This document shows positions 16,663-26,460 of a DNA stretch of 48,724 nt, piece after piece. Position 1 is the first letter of the stretch. Each line of letters opens with the position of its first letter. The translations under genes and the position numbers were made by a program. The stretch is from Bacillota bacterium (GTDB lineage Bacteria > Bacillota > Clostridia > Oscillospirales > Ruminococcaceae): the NCBI GenBank assembly GCA_023458875.1, contig JAEWXO010000007.1, positions 1 through 48,724 of the forward strand, in the 5' to 3' direction. The notes under the pieces are model-generated. The model was not told where the DNA came from and ran no database searches. It saw nothing but the letters and a program-made list of their open reading frames with translations.

Positions 16663-19600
16663 TTACTGAATCTCCTCAGGTATATCAACCTGATTCATTT
16701 TCAGAAGCTTGGAAACACCGTTCTGCTGCATGGTAACACCGTAAAGAACATTTGCAAGCTCCATCGTTCCCCGTCTGTGCGTTACAAGAATAAACTGGGT
16801 TGTATTTATGAAATTATTCAGATACATTGCGTATTTTCTTACATTTACTTCATCAAGTGCTGCGTCTATTTCATCCAGAATACAAAAAGGCGCAGGTTTT
16901 ATCTTAAGTATGGCAAAATATATTGCAATAGCAACAAATGCCTGTTCTCCTCCTGAAAGTGAAATCAGGTTTTTAATAACCTTTCCGGGTGGTGCAACAA
17001 TTATTTCTATTCCTGATTCCAGAATATTTTCCGGATCTGTAAGTACAAGCTCTGCTTTTCCGCCTCCGAAAAGCTCTGCAAATATCGTTTTGAAATTTTC
17101 ATTTATCTTTACGAAATTTTCCGCAAAGATTCTCTGCATATCAACAGTAAGATTATTTATAAGTCCCTCGAGTTCTTTTTTTGAAAGCTCAACATCAGAA
17201 AGCTGTGTTGATAAAAATTCGTATCTTTGTGATACTTCTTTGTATTCTTCTATTGCGGAAACATTTATGTTCCCTAATGATTTTATTGCGGTTTTTATCT
17301 GATTTAAATTTTTTTGTGCCTCAACGGCATTTTTAATCTCTACCGTTATTTTTTCTGCTTCCGAGCGTGTCAGCTCATAGCTCTCCCACATCTGACTGAC
17401 TATGAGATCATAGTCGCGCTGCATTGTAATCTTTTTTTCATCAAGGCGTGATATTTCACGTGATATGCGTTCCTTATCATCATTTATTGATTTCAGTCCG
17501 GCTCTCATTGCGGTTATTGACTGCTCGTATTCGTTGTGGAGAGATGAAGCTTCTTTTATATCATCCCTGTATCGTGCCATTTTTTGCGTATATTCTTCAA
17601 GTAAAATTCTGTTTTCCTGTATCTTATCATTTTTAAGGGCAATTATCTGCTGCTGCTGTTTTAGCTGATCGTCAAGCTGCTTTGTGTTTTCGGATATTCC
17701 TGCAACTGATTCATAAGTCTGCTTTATCTCAAGCTCAACAGCCTCAATATCCTTCCTGACGCTCATACTTTTTAATTTGATGTCATAAAGCTTTTCGGAA
17801 AGCTCCTTACGCTTTGCATTAAGCTCATCACGCATATTCTGCTGTGACGTAATTCCTGACTGGGCAGTTTCAATCTGTTTGTTTAAAACAAGGAGCATTT
17901 CCCCTGACAATTCTGCCTGCTTTGTATTTTCTGATATTTTAGTGTCAATTCGGGATTTGCTGTCTGTACATGCTTTTAACTGATTATCAGTCTGCTGTAA
18001 AATGGATTCAAGGCTTTTAATCTCTGACCTGAGATTTATCTTATCCTCGTTTAGTACGGCAATTTCTGATTTTACTGCCTCCATGTCCAGTTCAAGCTTA
18101 TCAGTCTGAGCTTTGAGCTTCTGAACCTCCTGCGAAACTGTATTCCTTGTCTGTTCAAGCTCTGAAATTTTTAAATTAAGGTCGTTTATCTCATTTTTTC
18201 TTGTCAGAACTCCGCTTGAATGAACCGCAGCACCTCCGGTAAATGAACCGCCTGCATTTATTACCTGTCCGTCAAGAGTTACTATTCTGAATTTATATCC
18301 GTATTTTTTAGCTATCACAGCCGCATAGTCAATATCCTCAGCTATTACTGTTTTACCGAGGAGATTTTTCATTATATGTGCATATGCACTGTCACATGAT
18401 ACTATTTCATTTCCTAAAGCCACAAAGCCCTGTTCATTCTTAACGCCTGCGTCACCGAATTCATAAGCTCTTACAGAAGTTACAGGCAGAAATGTCGCTC
18501 TTCCTTTTTTCATTTCCTTCAGAAGAGCTATGCATCGCTTTGCCGTATTTTCGTTTTCAACTACTATATTCTGCAATGCACCGCCCAAAGCAGTTTCTAC
18601 TGCTGTTGCATACATCGCATCAACACTTATAAGCTGTGCTACTGTACCGTGTATGCCGGAAATTCTTGATGACTTTGATGCCTTTATTATTTCCTTTACA
18701 CTATAGTTGAAGCCCTCCATACTGTTTTCAAGGTCTGTAAGAAGATTTACCCTCTGCTGTTTTTCTTTGATTTCAAAAACAGTCTTTTCATAGAGTTCTT
18801 TTTTCTCTTCATATTTCCCTGTTTTTTTCTGATACATCAGCGAAAGGCCGGATAATCTGTTTTCTGCCTGTTCCTTTCCTGATTCAATATTTTTAAGAGC
18901 TTCTTCTGCAGTTTTTACAGAGGACGAATATTTTTCTGATTTTTGTGTAAATTCCTCTATCTGTAAAACTACCGCTTCAAGCTGCTGTCTCGCTTCTGAT
19001 ATAGTTGTTTCAGCTGCTGCAAGCTTAAGTTTTACATCGTTTTGCTGAATATACAGCCCATTTATTCCTGCCTCTTTTTCTCCGAAGCTTTTTTCAATAT
19101 TCTGAGACTGCTCCTCAATATCCGCGAATGCCTGTTCGTTTTCGCTGATCTGAGAATTAATATCCTTCTGATATTTTTGAAAATCTTCAAGATTAATTTT
19201 AAGCTGTGAAATTTTATCATTTAATAATTTCTGGGAATCACGCTCATTGCCCTGACGCTGATTTATAGAATCAATAAGACTTTTGCTGTGCTCAATATCA
19301 TTTTCACATACGGCAATTTCTGATTTATATTCTGATGACTGACGCTCGGCGTCAAGAATAAGTGCCTTGTATTCATCTGCCTTTACAGTTATATCACGCA
19401 TTTTCTGGTAAGCAACCTGTATCTTACTTTCTTCTTTTTCAATCTCGTTTTCGATACTTTCATACTGTGCCGTGTAAATCAGGGAATCCTCTGAAAGCTT
19501 CTCTATAACGCCTTTAAGTTCATTAAGTCTTCCAACCCACAGCGATAGTTCAAGCTGCTTTCTCTGTTCTGCCAGTTCTATAAATTTCTCGGCCTTCTGT

Positions 19601-20226
19601 GACTGTTCACGCAGAGGCTCCACTCTTGCTCCGAGCTCGGAAACGATATCCTGGAGTCTGTTTATGTTATCCTGCGACTGTATAAGCTTTCGCTCGGCCT
19701 CGGCTTTTTTATATCTGAACTTTGAAATACCTGCCGCTTCTTCAAAAATATCACGCCGCTCAGTACTCTTTGCGTCAACTATTTCCGCAATTCTGCCCTG
19801 ACCTATTATGGAGTACCCGTCTCTTCCAAGTCCTGTATCCATAAAAAGCTCATTTATATCTTTAAGTCTGACGTTTTTTCCGTTTATCTTGTATTCACTT
19901 TCACCGCTGCGGTATAATTTTCGTGTGACCGCTACTTCATTGTCTTCGTAATTAAGCTCTTTCTGACTGTTGTCGATTGTAAGCGTGACAGAGGCAAAAC
20001 CAACTGCCTTTCGCGCTGTGGTACCGGAAAAAATAACATCCTCCATTTTGTTTCCTCTGAGTGTTTTGGTTGACTGTTCACCCAAAACCCATCGTACTGC
20101 GTCTCCTATGTTACTTTTTCCGCTGCCATTCGGGCCTACTACACCCGTTAACCCTTTATCAAAAGTAAGCTTTACCTTATCCGGAAAAGACTTAAATCCC
20201 TGTAGCTCAAGTGACTTTAAATACAT
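16663..20226 (-). CDS. smc: Chromosome segregation protein SMC
   Basis: A full-length 1187-residue SMC ATPase, the core of bacterial condensin. Walker A is GPNGSGKSN near residue 32, the hinge starts around GIHGTVAQLISVDAMY, and the C-terminal head has the signature LISLSGGEQAFVAIA and Walker B FCILDEIDAALDE. Two long coiled coils separate these parts. The ATG at 20224-20226 has AAGGAA upstream, and the first 20 bases overlap the end of the radical SAM gene. The partners scpA and scpB are not in the window. Confidence 0.98.
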   Translation of the reverse strand: MYLKSLELQGFKSFPDKVKLTFDKGLTGVVGPNGSGKSNIGDAVRWVLGEQSTKTLRGNKMEDVIFSGTTARKAVGFASVTLTIDNSQKELNYEDNEVAVTRKLYRSGESEYKINGKNVRLKDINELFMDTGLGRDGYSIIGQGRIAEIVDAKSTERRDIFEEAAGISKFRYKKAEAERKLIQSQDNINRLQDIVSELGARVEPLREQSQKAEKFIELAEQRKQLELSLWVGRLNELKGVIEKLSEDSLIYTAQYESIENEIEKEESKIQVAYQKMRDITVKADEYKALILDAERQSSEYKSEIAVCENDIEHSKSLIDSINQRQGNERDSQKLLNDKISQLKINLEDFQKYQKDINSQISENEQAFADIEEQSQNIEKSFGEKEAGINGLYIQQNDVKLKLAAAETTISEARQQLEAVVLQIEEFTQKSEKYSSSVKTAEEALKNIESGKEQAENRLSGLSLMYQKKTGKYEEKKELYEKTVFEIKEKQQRVNLLTDLENSMEGFNYSVKEIIKASKSSRISGIHGTVAQLISVDAMYATAVETALGGALQNIVVENENTAKRCIALLKEMKKGRATFLPVTSVRAYEFGDAGVKNEQGFVALGNEIVSCDSAYAHIMKNLLGKTVIAEDIDYAAVIAKKYGYKFRIVTLDGQVINAGGSFTGGAAVHSSGVLTRKNEINDLNLKISELEQTRNTVSQEVQKLKAQTDKLELDMEAVKSEIAVLNEDKINLRSEIKSLESILQQTDNQLKACTDSKSRIDTKISENTKQAELSGEMLLVLNKQIETAQSGITSQQNMRDELNAKRKELSEKLYDIKLKSMSVRKDIEAVELEIKQTYESVAGISENTKQLDDQLKQQQQIIALKNDKIQENRILLEEYTQKMARYRDDIKEASSLHNEYEQSITAMRAGLKSINDDKERISREISRLDEKKITMQRDYDLIVSQMWESYELTRSEAEKITVEIKNAVEAQKNLNQIKTAIKSLGNINVSAIEEYKEVSQRYEFLSTQLSDVELSKKELEGLINNLTVDMQRIFAENFVKINENFKTIFAELFGGGKAELVLTDPENILESGIEIIVAPPGKVIKNLISLSGGEQAFVAIAIYFAILKIKPAPFCILDEIDAALDEVNVRKYAMYLNNFINTTQFILVTHRRGTMELANVLYGVTMQQNGVSKLLKMNQVDIPEEIQ

Positions 20227-21238
20227 TAACAACTTCCTTCTGTGAATTATAGATTATAAATTCACCATCCGATAAATATTTATCCGAAATAATTTTTATA
20301 TTTATGCCCTTTGCATTGAAATAATCAATATTTGAACGCTTCTGACCTGTCGCCTTGCTTATGAATTTTTCGCTTACTGCAACGTTGTATAAATCCGTTG
20401 ACTTTATCCCGTTAAAATATCTGTCAAGATTTTTTCTGAAAATACGGCTTTCGCAAAGCTCTCTGAATGCCGGATGATAATAACCGGCTACCATGTCATT
20501 TTCTACAATCTCAGAAGCATGCAGACCGCATTTTATTATTCTGATTTTATTTTTACTGAAAATGTCCATAATTTCACTGCAGAGCAGAATCATTTCATCG
20601 AGCTTAAAAATTTTATAGATCTCTTTTTTATATAATTCCGCAAGCCTTGTTCCTTTGAGAACAACGACCGGGTAAATTCGTACTGTATCTGGTGAAAGCT
20701 TTGCTATTTCTCTGGCTGTATAAATATCATCATCAGGTGATGAGCCGTAAAGCCCTGTCATCATCTGAAGGCCAAGCTCAAAGCATCCGTATGATTTTAT
20801 AAGACTGACAGCGTTTCTTACTGCATCTGCATCATGTCCCCTGTCATTTAAAAACAGAACCCTGTCATCCATACTTTGACATCCGAGTTCTATTGAAGTT
20901 ACATGATATTTTTCAAGCTCACTTAAAATATCATTATCTATACAGTCTGGTCTTGTGGAAATTCTTATCCCTTTAAATCCGCCTTCTCCGATAAATTCCT
21001 GAACACATTCAAGAAGCTCTTTTCTGTATGAAGCCGGAACTGCTGTAAAGCTTCCTCCGAAAAAGGCTATTTCCGAATCAGATTTATTTTTAATGCGGCC
21101 GAATGCCTCTGAGCATGTTTTTTTTACATCTTCAGCATCAGGTGCTTTCTGTGCTCCGCTTATAGTATTCTGATTACAGAAGCTGCACATATTTGGGCAG
21201 CCTATATGAGGAATAAAAATTGAAATATTACTATGCAT
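20207..21238 (-). CDS. Elp3-like radical SAM protein
   Basis: A 343-residue radical SAM enzyme with the cluster motif CPNMCSFC (C-x3-C-x2-C) and an Elp3-like barrel (IAFFGGSFTAVPASYRKELL, STRPDCID, VTSIELGCQSMDDRV). The acetyltransferase domain of true Elp3 is absent. Clostridial genomes often carry this gene between rnc and smc, but its substrate is unknown; tRNA modification is a guess from the family. The ATG at 21236-21238 overlaps the last codons of rnc by eight bases, so translation is probably coupled. Confidence 0.85.
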   Translation of the reverse strand: MHSNISIFIPHIGCPNMCSFCNQNTISGAQKAPDAEDVKKTCSEAFGRIKNKSDSEIAFFGGSFTAVPASYRKELLECVQEFIGEGGFKGIRISTRPDCIDNDILSELEKYHVTSIELGCQSMDDRVLFLNDRGHDADAVRNAVSLIKSYGCFELGLQMMTGLYGSSPDDDIYTAREIAKLSPDTVRIYPVVVLKGTRLAELYKKEIYKIFKLDEMILLCSEIMDIFSKNKIRIIKCGLHASEIVENDMVAGYYHPAFRELCESRIFRKNLDRYFNGIKSTDLYNVAVSEKFISKATGQKRSNIDYFNAKGINIKIISDKYLSDGEFIIYNSQKEVVNVFKVT

Positions 21239-21911
21239 TGTATCCCATAAGCTCCAGTGCTTCTTTGGCAGCCATTTGCTCAGCTTCCTTTTTGCTTTTT
21301 CCTGTACCGACACCGATTATATTTGTGTTAAGGCAGACATTTACGGTAAATGCCTTGTTATGGTCAGGTCCGCTCTGATCTACAATCAGATATTCAACTT
21401 TTTCCTCAGGATTCTGTTGAATTACTTCCTGCAGTATTGTTTTATAATCATTAAATGCGGCATTTTTCTTTGCGTTTATATCGTCAGGGATAAATCTCAG
21501 TATGTGAGTTCTGGCTGACTCCAGTCCCCCGTCAAGAAAAACAGCTGCAATAAGCGCTTCAAAAGCATCAGCAAGAATTGATGTTCTCTCTCTTCCTCCT
21601 GTGTTTTCCTCGCCTTTTCCGAGCAAAAGATATTTTCCAAGATTAATTTGCTTTGCAAACATATATAATGATTTTTCACATACGAGAGATGCTCTGATCT
21701 TTGTAAGCTCACCCTCAGGCAGATGTGAAAAATGTTCAAACAGGTACTGTGATACAACTATGGACAAAACACTGTCACCTAAAAATTCAAGACGCTCATT
21801 GCTCCGGCGGTTTCTTTTGTTTTCATTTGCATATGATGAATGCGATAAAGCTTCTGAAAGAAGCTTTTTATTTTTAAAAGTATATCGGATACTTTCCTCC
21901 AGCTCTGTCAA
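21231..21911 (-). CDS. rnc: Ribonuclease III
   Basis: A 226-residue endonuclease for double-stranded RNA, active in rRNA processing. The RNase III signature NERLEFLGDSVLSIVVS and the second acidic site ADAFEALIAAVFLDGG are followed by a C-terminal dsRNA-binding domain ending KEAEQMAAKEALELMG. The start is a TTG (21909-21911) nine bases after AAAGGAGG, a site that lies inside the last codons of plsX. The usual acpP between plsX and rnc is absent. Confidence 0.97.
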   Translation of the reverse strand: MTELEESIRYTFKNKKLLSEALSHSSYANENKRNRRSNERLEFLGDSVLSIVVSQYLFEHFSHLPEGELTKIRASLVCEKSLYMFAKQINLGKYLLLGKGEENTGGRERTSILADAFEALIAAVFLDGGLESARTHILRFIPDDINAKKNAAFNDYKTILQEVIQQNPEEKVEYLIVDQSGPDHNKAFTVNVCLNTNIIGVGTGKSKKEAEQMAAKEALELMGYNA

Positions 21912-21912
21912 T

Positions 21913-22917
21913 TTACACTTCCTCCTTTTGAGAATCAAGATAATCTGAAATCTGGTTTATCACACCGCCATCTACACAGCTCTTTGCCTGGCGTATTGCA
22001 TTGTAAAATGCCTTTGCATCCGAGCTTCCGTGTGCTTTTATTACAGGCTTTGAAATACCCATAAGAACTGCACCGCCTACTTCTGAATAATCCATCTTCT
22101 TTTTAAAGTCTTTTATCTGGTCCATAAGAAGTGCAGCTGCAAGCTTGGATGACAGTTTTTTTGTAAGCATTTCCTTAAGATATCCTGCAAAAAACAATCC
22201 CATACCTTCATAAAGCTTTAACGCAATGTTTCCTGTATATCCGTCTGCTACTATTATGTCACATTTTGAAAACGGAAGGTCACGTGCTTCTATGTTTCCG
22301 CAGAAGTTTATTGGAGAAGCTGAAAGCAGCTTATAAGCCTCGACTTCAAGCTCTCTTCCCTTTGTCTCTTCTGAACCGATATTAAGCAGACCTACCTTCG
22401 GACTTTTAATGTTCATTACCTTTTCCATATATGCCGAGGCCATTATTGCAAATTGCAAAAGCATTTCCGGGCGGCAGTCGGAATTTGCTCCTGCATCAAG
22501 AAGCATTAAATATCCGTCCTTTCCCGGAAGCAGAGGTGCAAGGGCAGCTCTTTTTATTCCTTTAAGCCTTTTTGCAATAAATGTTGATCCGACCACAAGC
22601 GCGCCCGTACTTCCGGCACTTACAAATGCATCTCCGCTGTTATCATGCAGCATCTGCAGTCCAACTGCCATAGAACAGTCTTTTTTGCTTTTTATTACTT
22701 CTACCGGATCATCATGTATTGATATTACGGACTCACTGTTTACGATATCTATACCTAAAAGACTCTGTTTGTTTTTTTCAGCAACCTTATGAATAAGTGT
22801 CTCGTCACCTACAAGAGTGACTTTTATTCCAAGGTTTTCAACTGCCATAGCACTGCCTTCAATAACAGCATCAGGTGCATTGTCACCGCCAAAAGCATCA
22901 ACTATTACGTTTATCAT
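21913..22917 (-). CDS. plsX: Phosphate acyltransferase PlsX
   Basis: A 334-residue enzyme that makes acyl-phosphate from acyl-ACP for phosphatidic acid synthesis. Family motifs are VDAFGGDNAPDAVIEG, VSAGSTGALVVGSTF, LMLLDAGANSDCRPE, VADGYTGNIALKLYEG and GGAVLMGISKPVIKAHGSSD. It lies between trmFO and rnc. An in-frame TTG directly before the ATG is less likely as the start. Confidence 0.97.
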   Translation of the reverse strand: MINVIVDAFGGDNAPDAVIEGSAMAVENLGIKVTLVGDETLIHKVAEKNKQSLLGIDIVNSESVISIHDDPVEVIKSKKDCSMAVGLQMLHDNSGDAFVSAGSTGALVVGSTFIAKRLKGIKRAALAPLLPGKDGYLMLLDAGANSDCRPEMLLQFAIMASAYMEKVMNIKSPKVGLLNIGSEETKGRELEVEAYKLLSASPINFCGNIEARDLPFSKCDIIVADGYTGNIALKLYEGMGLFFAGYLKEMLTKKLSSKLAAALLMDQIKDFKKKMDYSEVGGAVLMGISKPVIKAHGSSDAKAFYNAIRQAKSCVDGGVINQISDYLDSQKEEV

Positions 22918-22938
22918 CAAAAAAACTCCTCAAAAAAA

Positions 22939-24240
22939 TTAATTTATCAGTTCATTCAGCTTTGACAGAGATCTTTCAGCATACATCTGATATTTTATCT
23001 GTTTGTCTTTTATTCTTTCGCCAAGCTCAGGTAATATCCCCATGTTGCATCCCATTGGCTGAAAGTTATCTGCGTTATAGCTATCACTTATGTAAGATGA
23101 CAGTGCCCCTATCATCGTTTCTGGAGGCATAATAAATTCAGGCTCAGACTTTAAACGCCTTACCATGTTTATACCCGCAATAATACCGCTGGCCGCAGAT
23201 TCAATGTATCCCTCAACACCTGTAATCTGTCCTGCGAAAAATATTCCGGGATATTTTTTCATTTCAAACGTTGCGTTCAAAAGCTCAGGGCTTTTGATAA
23301 ATGAATTTCTGTGCATTACCCCGTACCTTACAAACTCCGCATTTTCTAATCCGGGAATCAGTGAAAATACTCTTTTCTGTTCTCCGAATTTAAGATTTGT
23401 CTGAAATCCGACAAGATTATACATCGTTCCTGTCTTATTTTCTTTCCTTAACTGTACTACGGCATAAGGGCGCTTACCGGTACGCTTATCGACAAGACCT
23501 ACTGGCTTTAACGGTCCGAAACGCATTGTATCCTCTCCACGCTTCGCAAGCACCTCAACAGGCATACAGCCCTCGTAAACCTTGAAGGATTCCCTGTCAA
23601 ATTCTTTAAGGGGTGCCGATTCGGCATTTATAAGTTCGTTGTAAAAAAGCTCATACTCTTCCTTATTCATTGCACAGTTTATATAATCGGCATCGCCTCT
23701 GCCATATCTTGATGCAAAGAAGACTTTATCCTTATCAAGGCTGTCATATGTTACAATAGGTGCTGCCGCATCAAAAAAGCTCAGATAATCACCGCATTTT
23801 TCATTTATTGATGCCGCAAGATTTCCTGATGTAAGAGGGCCTGTCGCTATTATTGCATTTTCCTCAGGAAAACTGCCAACCTCTTCAGAAATTACGTTTA
23901 TAAGCGGATGGCTTTTTATTTTTTCTGTCACGAGATCCGAAAATTTTTCTCTGTCAACAGCCAAAGCCCCGCCTGCTTCTACCTGAGTCTGTTTTGCACA
24001 TGGAATAATAAGCGATCCGAGACGTTCCATTTCGGCCTTAAGAAGTCCTGCGGCAGACTCAACTCTCGCTGCCTTAAGGGAATTTGAGCATACAAGCTCT
24101 GCCATTCCGCTGTAATGATGAGCGGGAGAATATTTCTGCGGTTTCATTTCATACAGGTTAACAGCAAATCCGGCGTTTGCAATCTGCCATGCTGCTTCAC
24201 ATCCGGCAAGTCCGGCACCTATTACTTTTACTGCCATCAT
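22939..24240 (-). CDS. trmFO: Methylenetetrahydrofolate-tRNA (uracil-54-C5-) methyltransferase TrmFO
   Basis: A 433-residue flavoprotein that makes ribothymidine at position 54 of tRNA with methylene-folate as methyl donor, the route typical of Firmicutes. FAD binding is seen in VIGAGLAGCEAAWQIANAGF, and other family segments are SPAHHYSGMAELVCSNSLK, RFGPLKPVGLVDKRTG and GQITGVEGYIESAASG. Its ATG shares a base with the topA stop codon, a classic coupled junction. Confidence 0.97.
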   Translation of the reverse strand: MMAVKVIGAGLAGCEAAWQIANAGFAVNLYEMKPQKYSPAHHYSGMAELVCSNSLKAARVESAAGLLKAEMERLGSLIIPCAKQTQVEAGGALAVDREKFSDLVTEKIKSHPLINVISEEVGSFPEENAIIATGPLTSGNLAASINEKCGDYLSFFDAAAPIVTYDSLDKDKVFFASRYGRGDADYINCAMNKEEYELFYNELINAESAPLKEFDRESFKVYEGCMPVEVLAKRGEDTMRFGPLKPVGLVDKRTGKRPYAVVQLRKENKTGTMYNLVGFQTNLKFGEQKRVFSLIPGLENAEFVRYGVMHRNSFIKSPELLNATFEMKKYPGIFFAGQITGVEGYIESAASGIIAGINMVRRLKSEPEFIMPPETMIGALSSYISDSYNADNFQPMGCNMGILPELGERIKDKQIKYQMYAERSLSKLNELIN

Positions 24241-26318
24241 TACAAGCCTCTCTCATATCCGCATTCCGGTTTTTCGCATAGAATCTTACCGGCTTTTCCG
24301 CCTTTTTTGAAAAGTGAACTGCCGCACTTAGGACATTTATCCTCTATAGGTGTGTTCCATGTCATAAATGTACATTCAGGGTACTTTTCACATCCGAAAA
24401 AGTTTCTGCCTTTTTTTGATTTCTGAGCGATTACCGTGCCGCCGCATATAGGGCATACGCCTTTTGTTGCCTGAACGATTTTCTTTGTGTTTGTACATTC
24501 AGGAAAGCCCGGGCATGCAAGGAATTTTCCGAAACGTCCTATCTTTATAACCATGTTTTTTCCGCATAAATCACAGATAACATCTGTTTCTTCGTTAGGA
24601 ACCTTTACTCTTTTTCCTTCCATTGCAATTTCTGCTTTTGCAAGTGTTGAATCAAAGTCCTCGTAAAATATCCTGAGAGTTTCTCTCCAGTCCTTTTCGC
24701 CCTTTTCAACATCATCAAGATTTGTTTCCATATTTGCCGTAAACTTTGCATCAACTATATTTGTGAAATGTTCACTCATAAGCTCGGTAGTTACCTCTCC
24801 CAATGGTGTAGGCTTGAGCTGCTTTCCGTCACGTTCAACATACATTCTTGATGTTATTGTGGATATTGTCGGCGCATAAGTACTTGGTCTTCCTATTCCG
24901 TTTTCTTCGAGCATCTTAATAAGTGTTGCTTCTGTAAATCTTGACGGAGGCTGTGTAAAATGCTGATTGCCAAGCAGTGACTTTAATTTAAGTATATCAC
25001 CCTCCTGAAGCACAGGAAGCTCTTTGTTTTCTTCCTCATCGACCGTATCCTTTGTCTCAACGTATAAAACTGTAAATCCTTTGAATTTAACAGAATAGCC
25101 TGAGGCTGTAAATGTACAGTTTCCTGCCTTTATTTCGGCTGACATCGTGTCGAGCAATGCATTTGCCATCTGACTTGCAATAAATCTCTCCCATATTAAT
25201 TTGTATATTTTATACTGATCTGTTGTAAGACAGTCCTTTATCGACTCAGGCTCAAGCTCCGGCATTGACGGTCTTATTGCTTCGTGGGCGTCCTGTGCAT
25301 TTTTCTTTGATTTAAATTCTCTCGGAGATGAAGGCAGAAAATCATCGCCGTACTTTTTCTTTATATATTCTGCTGCTGCAGTCTTTGCTTCATCGGAAAC
25401 TCTGAGACTGTCTGTTCTCATATAAGTTATAAGACCTACAAGACCCATATCGTTTATTTCGATACCTTCATACAGCTCCTGTGCCGCCTTCATCGTTCTT
25501 CTTGCCTGGAAGCCCATTTTTCTGGACGCTTCCTGCTGAAGTGTTGATGTAATATAAGGAGGAGTCGGCTGTCTCTTTGTTACCCTCTTTTTAACGTTTG
25601 TTACTGTGAATTCTTTATCATTAAGATAATCAAGAACCCCATTTGTTTCCTCTTCGGTATTAAGCTGGGCTTTTTTCCCGTCTATCGAGGCAAGCTTAGC
25701 AGAAAAGATTTTTCTGCTCGACGGTGCTGAAAATTTCCCGTCAATGCTCCAATATTCCTTTGTTACAAAGTTTCTTATTTCCTGCTCCCTGTCTACTACA
25801 AGGCGTACTGCAACAGACTGTACACGACCGGCTGAAAGTCCTCTTTTTACTTTTCTCCATAAGAACGGACTTAACTTATATCCGAGTATTCTGTCAAGTA
25901 TTCGTCTTGCCTGCTGCGCATTTACGAGATCTATATCTATTTTATGCGGATTGCTCATTCCGCTCTGAACGCCGAATTTTGTTATTTCATTGAACGCAAT
26001 TCTGTTGTTTCCGTTCATATCAAGATTGAGCATCTGCGCAATATGCCATGATATTGCTTCTCCCTCACGGTCCGGGTCAGTTGCAAGATATATTTTATCG
26101 CTTTTTTTTGCTTGCTTCTTTAAATCCTTTATTACATCTTCTTTGCCTTTCATTTCAATATACTGAGGCTCAAAGTTATTTTCTATATCTACTCCAAGCT
26201 TTGACTTGGGCAAATCTCTTATATGTCCCATTGATGCTATAACATTAAATCCAGGTCCAAGGTATTTCTGAATCGTTTTAGCCTTTGCAGGAGACTCAAC
26301 TATAACAAGATCAGACAT
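24240..26318 (-). CDS. topA: DNA topoisomerase I
   Basis: A 692-residue type IA topoisomerase that relaxes negative supercoils. It has the TOPRIM domain with VESPAKAKTI and DPDREGE (81-87), the catalytic tyrosine Tyr299 in GLITYMRTDS, and three C-terminal Cys4 zinc elements (CDLCGKN...CPGFPEC, CPICGG...CEKYPEC, CPKCGS...CEKPEC). The ATG at 26318 has AAAGGAG six bases upstream. It is probably the first gene of a long co-transcribed run ending at leuS. Confidence 0.98.
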   Translation of the reverse strand: MSDLVIVESPAKAKTIQKYLGPGFNVIASMGHIRDLPKSKLGVDIENNFEPQYIEMKGKEDVIKDLKKQAKKSDKIYLATDPDREGEAISWHIAQMLNLDMNGNNRIAFNEITKFGVQSGMSNPHKIDIDLVNAQQARRILDRILGYKLSPFLWRKVKRGLSAGRVQSVAVRLVVDREQEIRNFVTKEYWSIDGKFSAPSSRKIFSAKLASIDGKKAQLNTEEETNGVLDYLNDKEFTVTNVKKRVTKRQPTPPYITSTLQQEASRKMGFQARRTMKAAQELYEGIEINDMGLVGLITYMRTDSLRVSDEAKTAAAEYIKKKYGDDFLPSSPREFKSKKNAQDAHEAIRPSMPELEPESIKDCLTTDQYKIYKLIWERFIASQMANALLDTMSAEIKAGNCTFTASGYSVKFKGFTVLYVETKDTVDEEENKELPVLQEGDILKLKSLLGNQHFTQPPSRFTEATLIKMLEENGIGRPSTYAPTISTITSRMYVERDGKQLKPTPLGEVTTELMSEHFTNIVDAKFTANMETNLDDVEKGEKDWRETLRIFYEDFDSTLAKAEIAMEGKRVKVPNEETDVICDLCGKNMVIKIGRFGKFLACPGFPECTNTKKIVQATKGVCPICGGTVIAQKSKKGRNFFGCEKYPECTFMTWNTPIEDKCPKCGSSLFKKGGKAGKILCEKPECGYERGL

Positions 26319-26413
26319 TCTATTCTCCTTTTTCATATATATTTTTATGTTGATACCCGGCCGGATGTTGTTTCGGTATCACATCTTATTTTTATAAAAA
26401 ATACTTATATTAA

Positions 26414-26442
26414 AGTATAAATGATTTATTTTGATTTGTCAA
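26414..26442 (-). promoter_or_regulatory. Sigma-A-type promoter before topA
   Basis: Minus strand TTGACA (26437-26442), 17 bases, TATACT (26414-26419), only about 20 bases after the dprA stop codon. The leader of about 90 bases contains a TGATACC/GGTATCA hairpin. Its consensus quality makes it the best candidate for driving the topA-leuS run. Confidence 0.8.
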
Positions 26443-26460
26443 AGTATTTTCAAAAAATAT

